Shown: positions 23,001 through 38,000, numbered from the stretch's first letter. The stretch is 64,000 nt of DNA from Anniella stebbinsi (GCA_029215795.1 JARDYH010000001.1:186317654-186381653); one strand, 5' to 3'. Program-made: numbers and translations. Notes: a model not told the origin generated them from the sequence alone.

Positions 23001-26000
23001 AATGATGATATTCCTATGTACGTAATGTTTCTATGTTTTCTTTTTCATGATTTATTTTATTGTTTTGTAAAGCTAATGGGTCTTAATTGCCCATTTAAGA
23101 CCAAGTCTCCAGATACTTTGCATTATTACAGGATGCTGGGAAGATTCCTAGTTACTATGAGATTGCAGCTAAACTCAGGGGCAATAGGGAAGTCTGAAGG
23201 GATGTGTGGGGGTGGCATTGTGTCCCTGTAAGCTCTGGCTTCACTACACCACTATGTTTGTGTGCATATGTGTTGTAATCATTCAGAGGTTAAAACCTTT
23301 TCCCCAATAGTAATAGTTTTTCAGTAAAACTTTAAAATGTTGTTCTTTCAACTATGTGATCTCTTGTGTTGTTTGGTTACCCACCCCACCTCTAAAAGCG
23401 AAACACATATTACATCAAGGTATTTACAAGAAACCAGGCTGCTTGGTGGAGGCATCCAGGGAAAACAAAGAATTCTACCTGGTGGCAGTGGAAAGGTCAT
23501 TGGAAGGGAGGGGAAAACAAGAGCGGGGCACACGATTTGCCCTGGTTTCCCTTCCACATACAGCTCAGGGCATAGCTGCTCCTGTGGCAGTCACACAGAG
23601 GTGTCACATATAAAACAGAGCACAAGGACTCATCTGTAACTCACGGACATCTGATCTAAACTTACTCCTTGAAGGCTCCAATGTTACCAATGTTGTTAGC
23701 TCCCATGGCCACCAGTTCCTGGGTATTGTCATGGCTGTACTGCACAACACCAACATGGGATTCCCCTTGGGCAAACTGTTAAAGAAAAGTTGGAGATCAA
23801 ATTATTGTTTTAGGCCAAATGTTATCATAATGAAAGACACCAAGGAAGGTTTGTAACATTTGGGAAATGTATTGGCAACATGTTGCGGGCCAAATGGGAT
23901 TCTTGGGATTTGTGTCTTTTGACTATGCTAGGCATCTTGAAACAGAGCTTCAGTTCTTTCTAGTAGATGTGATTCATTGGAAGCCTTACCGTCACGTGTT
24001 CATCCTTGATCAGTCTGTCAATGACCTTAACAATGAAATCCTTAGCAATCTGGAAGTTCTGCAGGCCAATACTCTCTGAGCTGTCCAGAACGAACAGCAC
24101 ATCAACAGGACCACATTTGCATTCTGTAACAAAGCACAGGACCACACCATAGAAACATGCATAGAAGCGTGAAGACATTATATCTTCTAAATGCTGAACC
24201 CAAATGCATCAATTCAGACATGTCAAACCATGAATTGTGTTAAGCATAGTTTAGAACTCAACTAAATGCACAGGCAAGTCATCATTTACAGTCTGCACTC
24301 CAATCTCCCAATATATCTAGAGGCAGAGCAGTAATTTGTGCATTCACACATCATACAAAGTACAGTTAGCAGAAACCATGAATTGCAAATCTACTACAAA
24401 TCATGGTTAATTTTTCTCTTTCTGGTTTATTAAAACATATTTTATAGCAACAAAATTTAAAAACACCAAAATTAAAAACACTTAGCCACTCTATAACATA
24501 ATACATAAATGACAAATAATAGGTTATTAAATTTGAATTAATTACAACAAATCAGTACTGAATTTCCTTGATGTTGAGATGGGTGTTTAAAAATGGGTCT
24601 CTGATCAGAGAGAGATATTGGGTGGTGAGAACTTCTGCTAATTCTTATTTGAAGTATGATAGTTACCATCCTGCACATATTAAGTGTAATTTACTTTATT
24701 CTCAGATGGTTAGATTATGTAGCAATTGTAGTGATATATTTAGGTAAACAGGCTGATATTTTAACAACTCAAGTTTATGCTAGAGGGTACCCTTTGAAAA
24801 GGGCTATATAAAAAGCAATAAATAGGAACAGAAGGAAGTATTTGCAACCCAGGAACCAACAAAATACATTGGATAGGATGGTGATTCCATGAACATTTGA
24901 AGGCCAGTCTAGTAAATTTTGTGTTTTAAATAAAAGTATTGGCGTTTACTTAAGGATGTATCCAGATGTTAACATGGCCTGCTGTTCACCTAACATAAAT
25001 GCAAACAAAATTTAAGAGACGTATTGGTCTATAATACCTATAGGCCTAACTTATTGCTCACGGATAGAACATTATTAGGTGAGAAAGTATTAAATAATTT
25101 TCTTTGTGGGCCACGAAATGCAAGTATGAATTGTCAAATTGACAAGAGCTATGTTAACATAATATGCAATGTTAACACTTACCAAAGCACTTATTGACAA
25201 TGAAAGAATGTATGTTTCTTGGTTACCTTAACCCACACTGCCTTCCCACATTTAATTGCCATACTTAAGTAGAAGGGCTGTTCGTGCATCTCTGGGATAC
25301 CAGTATGCATGTGTATATATGGCAGCTAGTTTTAGACATGGTGGCCAATTTAACTGACCATTTAAAATTGTGGCAGCAAACAGCAATAACAGTGGGCTGA
25401 CACAATGCTGACGGTGGTAGGTGGCTTTCAAGCAGCAGTCAGCATGAAGAGTGACCCTCCCTCCACTAAGAGCCTATCTACACTACTGCTTTAAAATGGT
25501 TTATAACAGTTTTAAACCGGTTATTAAGCAGTAGTGTAGACAAGCCCTAAATCTTAATGATGGAGCTAGAGGGTGGTTAAAGAAAAATGAAACTACATTG
25601 TGAAAGAAATTGGAAAAATGACACTCACCACAGCAAGCTAGGAGAGAGGAAAGGGAAAAATACACAATATGCTGAGAATCAATGCTTTATACACACATTG
25701 CAAATCTAAAGAAGGTTTAAATTAAATGCATACAGCATTTGATCTGGAGAACAGCATAGCATAAAAATGTTAAAAATGTTTCCCTTCATATTAGGTTAAC
25801 TTAAAATGCTTCCCACTCTCAGATGTTAATTTCTTTTTCACTTATAGAATACGCTATTTAGCAAACAGAAAAGAAATATAATCAAAATGCTGAAAGTCTT
25901 TAAACATGCATGCATATTTTATGAATGCCTGATGTATCTGCACTTTAATCAACTCCCTTGTTGACTTCCAGACAAGGATGTTTTGGAAGAGAATATATAC

Positions 26001-29000
26001 AAGAATTCCTAATTTACAGTGCTATACAAACATAAGAGAGTTGCTCAACTAATTAAAAATGGCATGCAAAGCAGCATGGATGGAGGAAGCCTTTTCCAAA
26101 CATTGTAAACAATTGAGCGTATCATTTCTTTGTCATTTATGGAATGAAAGTAATAGTTTGCTTGCTTCATATCCAAAAGTGGGCAGAACCCTTTATTGTT
26201 TCCAAAATATAAATAATAAAAACACATTAGCAACCGGATCCTTTGTACTGCTTTGCCAAGGCAGCAGTACAAAGAATCAGATTCCAGCGTACCTTTCCCA
26301 GTGCAGTAATAGTCCCTCTCAATATTGGGTTGTGCCAATCACTTCTTAAAATTGGGTTAGAGGTAGATAGGAAGCAAGGACTCCTCTGACTTAATCATGT
26401 GGTTCTGGAGGATTGTCCAGCTGACATGCTTTGCACTGCTGTCAATACCCTGATTGATCTCTGAAACTCTAGGCATCCTTTTCTACCAGCCAGAGCAGAA
26501 TTGGCTCCCTGGGTTTCCAGAAAGCTATGCATGGTGAAATAATTGGGACGATGACAAGAGAAAGCAGATGGAAACAAATCAATAGCAAGTCTAATTTAAA
26601 ACTGAAATGAACACATTTGGAGGCTTACTTAGTAGGAGAGATTGTGTTGCAGAAATAATTTTTTTTGCTAACACTACATTTTTCTAATGCTGGCCAGAGG
26701 AATTTTCCAAGTTGCTGGGGGATTTCTCCAGCTTGTCCCTCAGAAGTATTCTGTCTGACTCTTTCACTAGGTATTCTGAATTGCCTACATTTGTTCCAGT
26801 TTGGATATAGCTCATTTGCAGGGGTGACAGAGAGGGACCAGAGCTCAGTGGTAGAACATCTGCTTTGCATGCAGAAGGTCCCAGGTTCAATCCTCAGCCT
26901 CTCCAGGTAGGGCTAGGAAGTAATCCTGCCTGAAACCCTAGAGAGCCTTTCAGGTTTGACAACACTGGACTAGATGGACCAATGGTCTGACTCATTATAA
27001 GACAGCTTCCTATGTTCCTACATTCACATAATAAAACCAAGATGAAATCAGCAGCAAAGGGTAAAAACACAACAGTACATAAAACCAAGGTAAATCCAGG
27101 AGCAAAAAAAGTACAGTCATCTAAAAGCACTAAAATAGTTATCAAAATGAGAGAATAAAAAGATGTTCACCTAGCACTTAAAAGACCATAACGTAGGTGC
27201 CAGGTAAGCCTCTCTAGGGGTGGACATTCCACAGACGGGGTGCCACTACTGAAAAGGCCATTGCTCTTGTAGCCACCAGCCTCACTTTATTTAGTGGAGC
27301 ATCTGGGGGAAGGGTCAGATGATGACCTTAGTGTCTGTGTAGGTAAATATGGGAGGAGACACTTCTTCAGTAACCATCTCCAAGCCATTTAGGGCTTCAA
27401 AGGTTAAAACCAGCACTTTGAATTAGGCCTGGAAATGGCCTGACAGCCAATGCAAATGAGGAAGTACTGGCATAAATCTGCCACTCCTGGTTAGCAGTCT
27501 AGTCACCTTGTTTTGGATGAACTGAATTTTCCAGACCATTTTCAAAGACAGACCCATGTATAATGTATTGCAATAACCAAATTGGGAGGTTACGGAAGCA
27601 TGAATAACAGTCACAGTGGCTCCTTGAAGGGGAAGGGGTTGTCCCAGCCACCTTAAAGGAGGCAGTCACAAGGCCCCTGCTGAAGAAGCCCTCCCTGGAC
27701 CCTGATCTTTTAGCTAACTATTGGCCATAGCAAAACTCCTTTTTTGGAAAAATGCTTGAGCAGCTGTTGATTGTCCAGCTACAGGCATTCCTGGATGCTA
27801 CGGATTTTTTGAACTGAATTCAATCTGATTACTGTCCTTGACTTGGGAGTGAATTGGCTTTCATTACTATGGTGGATAAGCTATACTGGGTGAGTGGGTG
27901 GTGAGAGGCATGTGTCTTATTGATTTGCCTGGACCTCTCAGCAGCATTTGATAGCATCAACCATGTTTTCCTTCTGGAGCTCTCCTCTTGGCTGAAAACA
28001 CTACATTGCAGTGGATCCACCTGGTGGTGCTGAGAGGCTATATTGTCTCTCCTGGCATTTGGCTACTGGAAGAGGTCAGTAATGTGTTGAATAAGTGCTA
28101 ATTGTCATGAACCACCCAGAGAGCTTCAGCTATTGGTCAGTATAGAAATGTAATAAATAAATAAATAACATAACATAACATAACAATCTGAAGCTCAATC
28201 CAGATAAGACAGCGGTACTGTTGGTGGAAGGTTTTTCAATCCTGGGAAGTGATATTGAGCTTGTTCTGGATTGGATTGCTCTTTTCTTTTCTTAGGAACC
28301 AGCTTAGCCATTTGGTGATACTGCTTCATCCAACATTGCTGCTAGAAGAGGTGGCATCAGCAACTTGCACTGCTTTCTGCCAGCTTTAGCTGGTGCAACA
28401 GCTACACCCTTTCTTTCAAGGAGATGACCTGACCACAGTTGTCCATGCTCTTGTAATATCCAGTTCCAGTACTGAAAAAGCTTCACTGGCTACCAGGTAA
28501 TTTCCAGGCTCAGTTCAAGCTGCTAGTATTGCCCTTTAAAGTAATACGTGACTTGGGACCAGGGAATCTGAAAGACCACCTTCTTCCAGGCCAAATTGTA
28601 CAATCAGTGTATTGGGGGTGAATGCTTAGTAAAGCCAAAAGGTTGCCATAACTTGGTGTAGTATCATGGTTTCTGGCATGGTTATTTGTCAAATGGTAAT
28701 TTTGTTGGTTTTGCAAGAGTTGAAGTCAAATACTTACAACACATTCTCATGATGATATCTAAAATTTCACATTCCTAAAAACAAAGGAAGAAAAGTTGGC
28801 CTCATCCAGATCCTGGAAATAAAGAATCTCTGTCCCCAATTAGCTAGGTCCTTCAACTGTAGTCAGACATAGAAAATACCCCCTGTCATGTTTACAATGA
28901 ATTCAGCAAGCAAAATTCTGGAAAGCTATAGCATATAAAGCGCAGAATGTTTCTAGGAGCTTTTCCTGAGAAAGCAGTCAGCATTTGTGGAGTATTGTCT

Positions 29001-32000
29001 AATGTACAAGAAGTGAAGACAGATATTTCCAATAGAAAAGCCCACACCACCATTTAAAACTTTATTTTGGACTAAAGCAATGGATCCTTGTTATGAGACT
29101 AGGTAAGGCCCATTACTTCCTTGAAAAAAAATGAGAACTTGATCTGCCACATTTGAAGTTGTTCCTTCCTAGCTGACCAAAGCATAGAAGACCAAAGCAT
29201 AGAAGCTGACCAAAGCTTAAAACAAAGGTAGTCTATGGGTAGTGACAGTTAAAGCTACCTGAACTCTCACCAGTGTTCATATTTCATGGAAGTAGTATGA
29301 AGAGCAAGGAGAGACTACTAACAAAAGAAAACCCAAAGCTTTAAGATAGATCCAAAAAGGACACCATTGTTTTCTGCACTTGGAAATATGACTATCAAAT
29401 TGGAAAAAAGTTAACGAAGTAATAATGCTCCGATGACAGCTCTGGAATTGACTGTCAGGAGACAATCCACGATTTATATAATACTGTAGTGAACTTCTGT
29501 TGTGCTAGGCTTTGCTGAATACTTCCCACCAGACTCTTTCAGCCCCCCCATGTGTCATAACATAGAGAATGACAGCCACCATATAAGATGAGTTTCACTC
29601 ACATCTGGTCCTGGAGGGCCTATGGATCCTGGAGGTCCCTGGAAAACAAAACCATTGTAGAAGTGCTAAGAGAATCCTCAGTTACATCAGACAAATTCCA
29701 TGTCAAAGACAGCTGCAACACAAAGTCCTACAGAGTCCCGTTATGCCCCAGTGACAAATGAAATGACATCTCCATGAATTAATTTGTTCATGGAGCTGTC
29801 ATTGATGAAATTATCATGGTCTTTAGTAAAAAGAGTTCTATTCATTAGGTTACCACTTGATATGATTTCTATCGGAAAATTATCCCAATTCGCTTGATTT
29901 ATGCTCAAGCCCTCTTGACTCTCAACTATCCAGACATTACTAAATATTTGCAACTAACTTAAGTCCTATTTCTCTCGTTGCAGTAAGTTTAATTGGATGG
30001 GAGCCAATGTGCCTGAGAGGGAGAAAAAGAAACAGATAAATGGGACCGTGTGTGTGTGTGTGTGTGTGAGTGTGTGTGTGTGCATGGATGGATGGATGTG
30101 TGGGGTGCATTTGCCTCTGCCCACTTTTGGCTTTTGACATGCCCATTTTGGGCAGCAGCTCTACCAACTGCTAGCATGCAACCCACAACAGTTTATCCCC
30201 AAAGGAATGCAGACCTCAGGTGAGGGGTGGAAGACATTCCCAACCCCTGACCTACCCTGTTACACTATTGTGACATAATCCAGGTGGCTCCTGGATGTCC
30301 TGCTCTTCCATAATCCATGTTTCGTGGAAACTTCATTCTATTACTTACTGGAGGGCCCTCTGGTCCTCTGTACCCTTTGGCTCCTTTCATGCCTCTGGTG
30401 CCAGTTGTGTTACTCTGAAAGAAAAGAAAGACATTTATTTTCATATTACAGATGGTCACAATATGAGCTGTGTTAGAGAAGATGTTTATGTTAGAAGGAT
30501 CAAACAAGGGTTTCCTTTACCTGAATACAGATAATAGATTTCTGTACACATCATGTTTTCCATATGTTACCCTTTCTGCTATATCTCTGATAAAATAACA
30601 CTCATATAAGTCCTAAATTGTTTTTATGACTACCTTTGAAAGCTCCCACCCATAAAGTGAGTTCCATAAGTTACACATTCCAATAGTACAAGCTGGTTGC
30701 ACAATTGGAAGAAAAAGTGAGAGTACTTGAGCGGCGGGTGTCCACTCTCCAAGGAATAAGAGAAGACAAAGAGTTCTTAGACAGAACAGTGGAACTTCAA
30801 GAGCAGAGAGAAGCACAGGAGGTGGAAGAGCAACAGCAAGTTGAAGAGGAAGTGGAGAATGCTGAGGTGAGGAAAGCCAACAAAGAGGAAATTCCTTGGA
30901 AAAGGCTGACAGGAGCAGAAGAACTTGAAGACCCTCTGCACCAGTGGAACCATTAGAGTTATGCAACCGCTTTCAGCTACTGGAGAATGAGACTGGAGGA
31001 CAGCCTGCAGAGGAAGAATTACAGGGTACCCTGTGCAACAGTGAGCAAGAAGCAGAAGGTCAGTTGACCAAGAAGAAGAGAAGAGTAGTCATTGTGGGAG
31101 ACTCCATGCTGCGTGGGATTGAAACCCAAGTATGTTGTGAAGACCCCTGGACTTGTCGGGTATGCTGTCTCCCTGGAGCACAGATTGAAGATGTGACTGA
31201 AGGGTTGCCAAAGCTCATCAAGCCCAGTGACACATATCCTTTCCTTCTCATCCATGTGGGAACAAATGATATTGCCAAGCAGAGCTACAAAGAAATCACA
31301 CCATACTTTGAAGCTCTGGGAAGGACACTCAAGAACTTTGGGGCCCAGATAGTTTTCTCATCCATCTTCCCAGTTCTTGGAAAAGGAATAGAAAGGGAAA
31401 GAAAAATACTCCAGGTAAACAACTTGCTATGAGGATGGTGCCAACATGAGAGATTCTGGGACCATGGGCTACGCTACTTGGAAGATGGACTGCTGGCAAG
31501 GGACAGGTTGCACCTCATAGGGGCTGGGAAAAATGTGTTTGGCCACAGCATGAAGACCTTCATCAGGAGAGCTTTAAAATGAATTCTATGGTGGAGGAAG
31601 ACATAAACTTGGAGGCTTATGTACCATAACAGAGAGAAGACCTCTAATAGTACCCAAAAATAGTCTTCACTATAATGTAGGAAAGAAGCCAGACCATAAA
31701 GCACATGGTCTTCGATGTCTATATACTAATGCCCAGAGTATGGGAAACAAACAGAACGAACTTGAACTCTTTTAATCCATGAAGGCAAAAACGACTTGAT
31801 AGGTATAACTGAAATTTAGTGGGATGACTCCCATGACTGGAATATAGCAATTGAAGGGTATAGCTTGTTCAAAAAGAACAGAAGATGTAGAATGGGAGGC
31901 AGAGTTGCACTACATGTCAAGAATACTTATATCTGCACAGAAAAACAGGAGGATGAGCCTGGTAGCCCCATCGAGAGCATCTGGATTAAAATAAATGGAG

Positions 32001-35000
32001 CAAGGAATAATCAGAGCCTACTACCAACCACCCAATGAAGGAAAAGATGAGGATGTCTCCCTTGGCAAAACTAAATTACAAGCTGAAGGGGCAGGATTGA
32101 AGCTTGAGATTGATAAACAAATGGTAAAGGAACACCTCATTTCTTTGAATTAGTTCAAATCTCCAGGACCCAATGAACGTGTCCTAGAGTACAACAACAA
32201 CAACAACTTTTATTGCCATCAACAGACCATTCCAACACACCAAAAGTTACATAAAAATAATTGAGCATACATTTAGCTATTAAAGACAATGGCTGAATTC
32301 GGACAACACGATAGTCAATGGTGGGGTAATAATCAACTTTACAGTTGTTAATCTAGGGGGTACTCCCCACACAACATGGTAATAAATAATCAACCGTGGT
32401 GTGGATTAGGATCAGCACTGAGTTGACTATGGCAGCATTCGGACGACATGATAGTCAATACAACTGACGATTGTTTTCCCCTCTCCAGTTGCTTAATGTG
32501 TCGTCCAAATTCAGCCAATTAGTCATGGAGGATCTAATAGAAATGGCCAAGTTCAGGAATTTGGTCACTTGCTCGGTGATTGACTTGTCTGAGCTCTGGA
32601 GTAAAAGAGTCATTAGGAATTCAGTAGGGTGACCAGGAAAAGATTGTAAGATGGGATTCAGACGATCTTTCCTCACCCTTTGATAAAATCTACAGAACAG
32701 TAACACAGGTGATATAGTTTCCACCTCAATATTGTTACAAGGGCAGCATCTGTTGGGCAATGGAATTTTATTATATCTGCCGTCTAAGAGTTTGGAGGGA
32801 AGAACATTAAATCTAGTCAATGAGAATGCTCTCCTGTATTTGGGAATTGTTAACCAGAGCAGGTAGGGCATCCCATCTTTGCAAAAAGAGACTGGTAAGC
32901 CTAAGGACAGGGGGAAACATGGGCCCCGAGCAGCACTCTGAAGGTCTTGGGTATCTATGTCGAGCAGTCTCTGTTTCACTATTGATTTGGCACTTGCTAG
33001 GTCCCTAGATAGTAACATAGAGGGTGAAAGCCCTACTGAGTTGATTTTACTTGTCATGGTCTTTGACCAGGGAGATTCAAAATGGTTTGACAAGATCTTG
33101 GATACCAGGGAATTTGTTGGAAGAGCCAATTTGCAATGAAGCCAGAAGTGGATAATGTGGATCCAAGCCAGGCAGTTTACAGAATTCAGTCCAGCCTCTA
33201 CCTTTAAAACAGCTCCAGAGACACACTTGGGAACGTCAAATAACACCCTAAGGAAAAATGACTGGATGCCCTCGAAAGAGCATTTAGAGCACGGAAACCA
33301 GGACGGTACCCCGTAAAGGATCTGCAGAATGATTTTGACCTTAAGACTTGGAATTTCCCACCCCTCGTAAAAAAAGAAGCGAGTTATTGCACCCACATGT
33401 TGTTCTGCTTTAGTCTTAGTATGCTTCCCTTGCTCTCTTCAAGAGACGGTTTCATGAGACCCTACGCCCAGATATTTATAGGAGTCCACTTGCTCAATCC
33501 TGGAATTCCCCATGAACCAGGAGAATCTAACCTTACGTTTGGAAAAAAACAATACCTCAGATTTTGTGTAATTGATGGTAAGAAGGTTTTCTGTACAGTA
33601 GTCAGCAAAGTCTACCCTAGTCTGGGAAATCAGAACAGCATAATCCGCATACAGAAGAAGGAAGACTTTGTTGTGCTTTAATTTAGGTGGGTAAGATGGT
33701 GATGTCTCCAATGCGTGGGGGAGGTCAACCAGGTACATGTTAAATAGGAGGGATCATACAATCTTGTCTGACCCCACAGGATGCTGCAATCTCCTTTGTA
33801 AAATGACCTTGTGGGCTGCAACAAAGTTGGGCAGTGGTGTTGTAGTAAAGAGACTGGATCAAAAACAGGAGACTTTTGTCAACAGGAAGTTGTTCCAATT
33901 TGTTCCAGAGACGTGGGCGGGATATAGAATCAAAAGCAGATTTTAAGTCGATGAATTGTCAAGTTCGTGTAATTGGTTGACATATAAGGATGTATTAGAA
34001 AGGGTACAAGGTAAATATAAGTTAAAATCAAGGGAGGGGTTAATTGAAGAAGGGCATGTGTGTCAATGGTTTACGTACTTGCACATTGTGGAAAGGTTTA
34101 AATTAGATGGAAAAACGTGTGGATTTGAGCAAACAAAGTCTGAATTTGAATGAGCACGCTGAACATGTTATCTCAAAAGTCTATAAGTTACCGTTGAAAT
34201 TTGAGACAGAAGAAGAACAAGTGAAAGAATGTATGATAAAATGGGCACAAAACTTTGGATATAATATATCAATGGAACAATGGGAAAATATGTGGTCAAA
34301 AGATCTAAAGTTTACTTTAAGTGTCAGACTTAAAGATAATTTTTATAAGATGATGTATAGATGGCATATGTCCCCTTCGAAATTAGCTAAAACGTATAAG
34401 GGAGCTTCTGGAATGTGTTGGAAATATGAAGAACAAGAAGGAACTTTTTATCATCTATGGTGGACTTTTAAGAAAGGACAGGTATGGCAGGCGAGGAGGA
34501 ATGACTCCAGTCAGGGGCTTCCAGAGCGGACATCTTCTGGTTGTGCCATGAGGCAGCCCCTCTTCAGCCAGGGGTATGGCAGTGGTCTTGTAAGCCAGCC
34601 CTTGGGTCTTCAGGTTCTGCTGCTGAATGGCAGGTTGGTGTCTATTTATTATTCGGTATATTTTGGGCTTTTATATAATTTAAAATGAATTGTAATCCAA
34701 CTGAATACAAATTCTTAATAACAAAGAACAATAACAATAATAACAAATGTTCACCAGAAACATGAATAAGCCCTTTCATTTCCAGAAAATCTACTTGCAA
34801 TCAAGAATGTCTCATCCTTCATCCTTAAGTCTTTTTATATTCCTAAATTTAGTGATTTTCTAACATAGTGGTATCAGCCCAAGCTGACTGAAGCATGTGT
34901 TGGCTTTTCCACGCAATCTCTTCAAATCTCTCAAAAAATACAATGTACTATGTTGATGGGTGGGATGTTTTCAAACGCATTGGAAAATGGGGGTTAATTT

Positions 35001-38000
35001 GCTATCACAAAAATTAGCTGAAAAATGGCCCCATGAATTTACCCTGACTCCCCCCCCCACCCTCAGTTTTGCCAACTTCCCCACAAACTAGGTAGTCGTA
35101 CATTCCAAATATGTGGTCTTACTTCCAAAACTTGTCACCATCTTTTATTTTGTTTGTATGATGTTGAAACAATGACCATATTTCCCAATTCCTTCTACAT
35201 TTTTATGGTATAATAAATCAGAAGTCAAGTTTTTAATGTTGCTAGAAAATTTTGGTTGTATTTCAAATGAAGATGCACAGTGGGAATAAAACACAGGGAT
35301 GATGCCGCATAAATGAAAGAATTCAATTACTGACAAGTATCATCAGTTCCATTCTTTACTTACTTCCCTCCCAGAGTCTCCAATCTCTCCTTCATCACCT
35401 TTTGGACCAGGATAGCCTTTGGTACCCTGAAAAGGACAGAGACAATACCATCTAATGGAAGCATACAAACTGTGTAGAACAGACTTCTGCAGTCAACAAT
35501 GGACAACCCTTGTTTATAGGTTAGTGCATCCACAGCATTCTCTCTTTTCTTGACAGAATGGTTAGCTGCATGCAGGGAAAGGTCACCAGATGGTTTCCAA
35601 ATTAATTTGGTCCATTGGAATTGGGTCTTTTGTTTCCAAGCTACAAATAAACTGTCCCCACTGCACTGAAAATATTGGGGGCAATTCGGGGGGATATGGA
35701 TATAGCCTCTCATATACTATTATTTATAGTCCGCAATAGGACTGTCAGTCAAAGAAAGGTGTTTCAGTTCTGATGATGAGCTCTCTCAACTTTGTACTGG
35801 ATTAATACAATCATGGCGGGTAGGTGGGGATTAATACTATTTTTCCAAGCCTATCTAAGAGCTCAGAAGGCTGCCCATCCATACGCCTGCCAATCATCAC
35901 TGCCATCCTCCCCAAATCATTCCCTTCCCTGGTGGCAGTAGTGAACATGGGAAGGGTTTTTTCTTCTTCCTTCTATGCAACTCTCACACATCGATTAGCA
36001 GTTTACTTAAGCCCAGAGCCTCAGGGAACCATGGGAAATGTAGTCCTCCTGAGAGCAATAGCTGTCACTTGTCAGGAAAGGAAGTGGAGTATATGTTGGG
36101 AATGGGCTGGTGGCCATGGCAGCCAAAACTGGTGTGGACAGGGAAACTGGAAGTTCTGCTCTGCATCATTTATTTTAATCTGAGCTGGAGAAGAGTTTTA
36201 GGAAAAGCTTCCCTCACCTTTAAGGTGAGCTTTCCGGACCCTAAAAGTTATTCCCTAAGCCTCAGCTTGGAGACGTTTGCCAACATCCTGCTTTTCAGTT
36301 AAATTGCTTAATCTAGGGAAGGAAGGCGGTTTGAGGTGCCTGTGTACTAACAGGAAGGAGACGAAGAAACTGAGACTTACATTAACCCCAGGAGCACCTC
36401 TGATGCCAGGATATCCCTTGGGAAGACAAGGAAGATAGGAAGTTAAATCAGAGGGACAGAAGTTTGTCTAACGTTCTGTCTAAAGTTTTGGCATTTTTGA
36501 ATGAAACTCACTGGGAAGCCAGGGAAGCCATCAGTGCCATTTCCTGGTGGTCCATCTTCTCCCTTGGAAGAAGTTGAGAAGTCAAAATTGAGTCTGTTAC
36601 GGATATTTATAATTTCCAGAACTGAACTAGCCATAACAGCTGACATATAAGAAAAAATGGCAGTCACAAAAAAGAAATGAAAAAACAACAACAACAACAA
36701 AAAACCCAAAAAACTGTAGCAAATAAAATATCACATAAAATATCAACAACCCCAGAAAACAACCGGCATAATCAACCAACATGCAGGCCAAAGTCTGCCT
36801 TAATGTTTTGGGGAGGCAGGGGAAGTCCACCAGAAAGGAAGCCTTACGTATCTTGCAAAGGCAGAACATTCCAAAACGTGGATGCCACAATTGAAAGTGC
36901 CTCTCCCATCAACCGTGGCTCAGATGGGACATATCACCCCAAAAGGCCTTTCCCAATGACAATAGGATCATACAACAGAAGATAGTCCTATAGATTTCCT
37001 GGTTTGAATCCATTTAGATCTTTAAAGGCAATAACCAGTGTTTTGAATCATGCTTGGAAACAGACCTGTAGCTACTGCAACCCGTGTACCAAAGGAGTTG
37101 CATTCTACCCTTCACAAAAGTGGTCCCAGTCTGCAGCTTACTTGCTGTATCCTGCACTAGCTGCAATTTTTGGATGGTTTTCAAAGTCAGCCTCACATGT
37201 TACAGTGATCTAATTTACATGAAACCAAACCATGAGTGACTGCGACCAGGCCGATTTCCCCCAAGAACAGGTGCAGTTGGCACGCCAGGTGAACTCAAAG
37301 TTATATAGCCCCAAATTATGCCACTCACCCTTTCTCCCATCATTCCAGCATCGCCAGGTAATCCAGGTGGCCCAAGCAGTCCTTTAGGGCCCTATGCAGT
37401 AAAAAGGGAAATAGCAATGATTATTCCATTCCATTTCAGTTTGCAAATCATGTGATGTTCCACAGAAACATCTCCAAACATGTTTGCAAATTCCCAAACT
37501 TGCATGTGCAAAATGTGCACTTCAAAAAAGGCACACACTTTTCCTGTTCAAAGTGTGCACTGTTTGAATCAACAACAACAGGTCACAAACAAGAATGGGA
37601 CTGATTTGAATTGAGCTTTGATGTGAAGTCCAGAGAATTTGGTGAGCTCAAGTATTCCTGGTTCTTTCACCTTTAGCTGTACTTATTGCCAAAGGGCATT
37701 AATTCAGGCAAAATGAGGCAGGCAGTGGCAATTGGCATCCATCTAGCCTGCAGTACCCAAAACAACAAAGAATCTGTTCATCTGGCTCTTTGTTGCTTTT
37801 GCATCCATTTTCCTGTACAATTCTGTTTCCATCCATTTCTTGCTTGGGACAAACCTGATGCACTGGTGAGGAATGTAAATCAGGCTCCTGAAATATTCCA
37901 GTGGAAGTTCTCTCTTTTTGATGTATTTATTTATTTTATTTTATTTATTTATTTCTGAGTTTGTGATCCCCCACCCCCAAATACCAGACCAGCCAAAGCC

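Noticed and set aside
26830..26890. Possible tRNA gene
   Set aside because: A-box and B-box words are present, but the sequence cannot form a proper cloverleaf and continues into a SINE body.
30944..31432. SGNH esterase-like frame as a host enzyme or part of an unknown system
   Set aside because: The coiled coil before it and the CR1 endonuclease start after it identify it as CR1 ORF1.
32455..33396. 313-codon minus-strand frame as a novel protein
   Set aside because: It continues from reverse transcriptase blocks (YADY, YKYLG) and shares its 3' end with a second LINE copy at 58857-59333.
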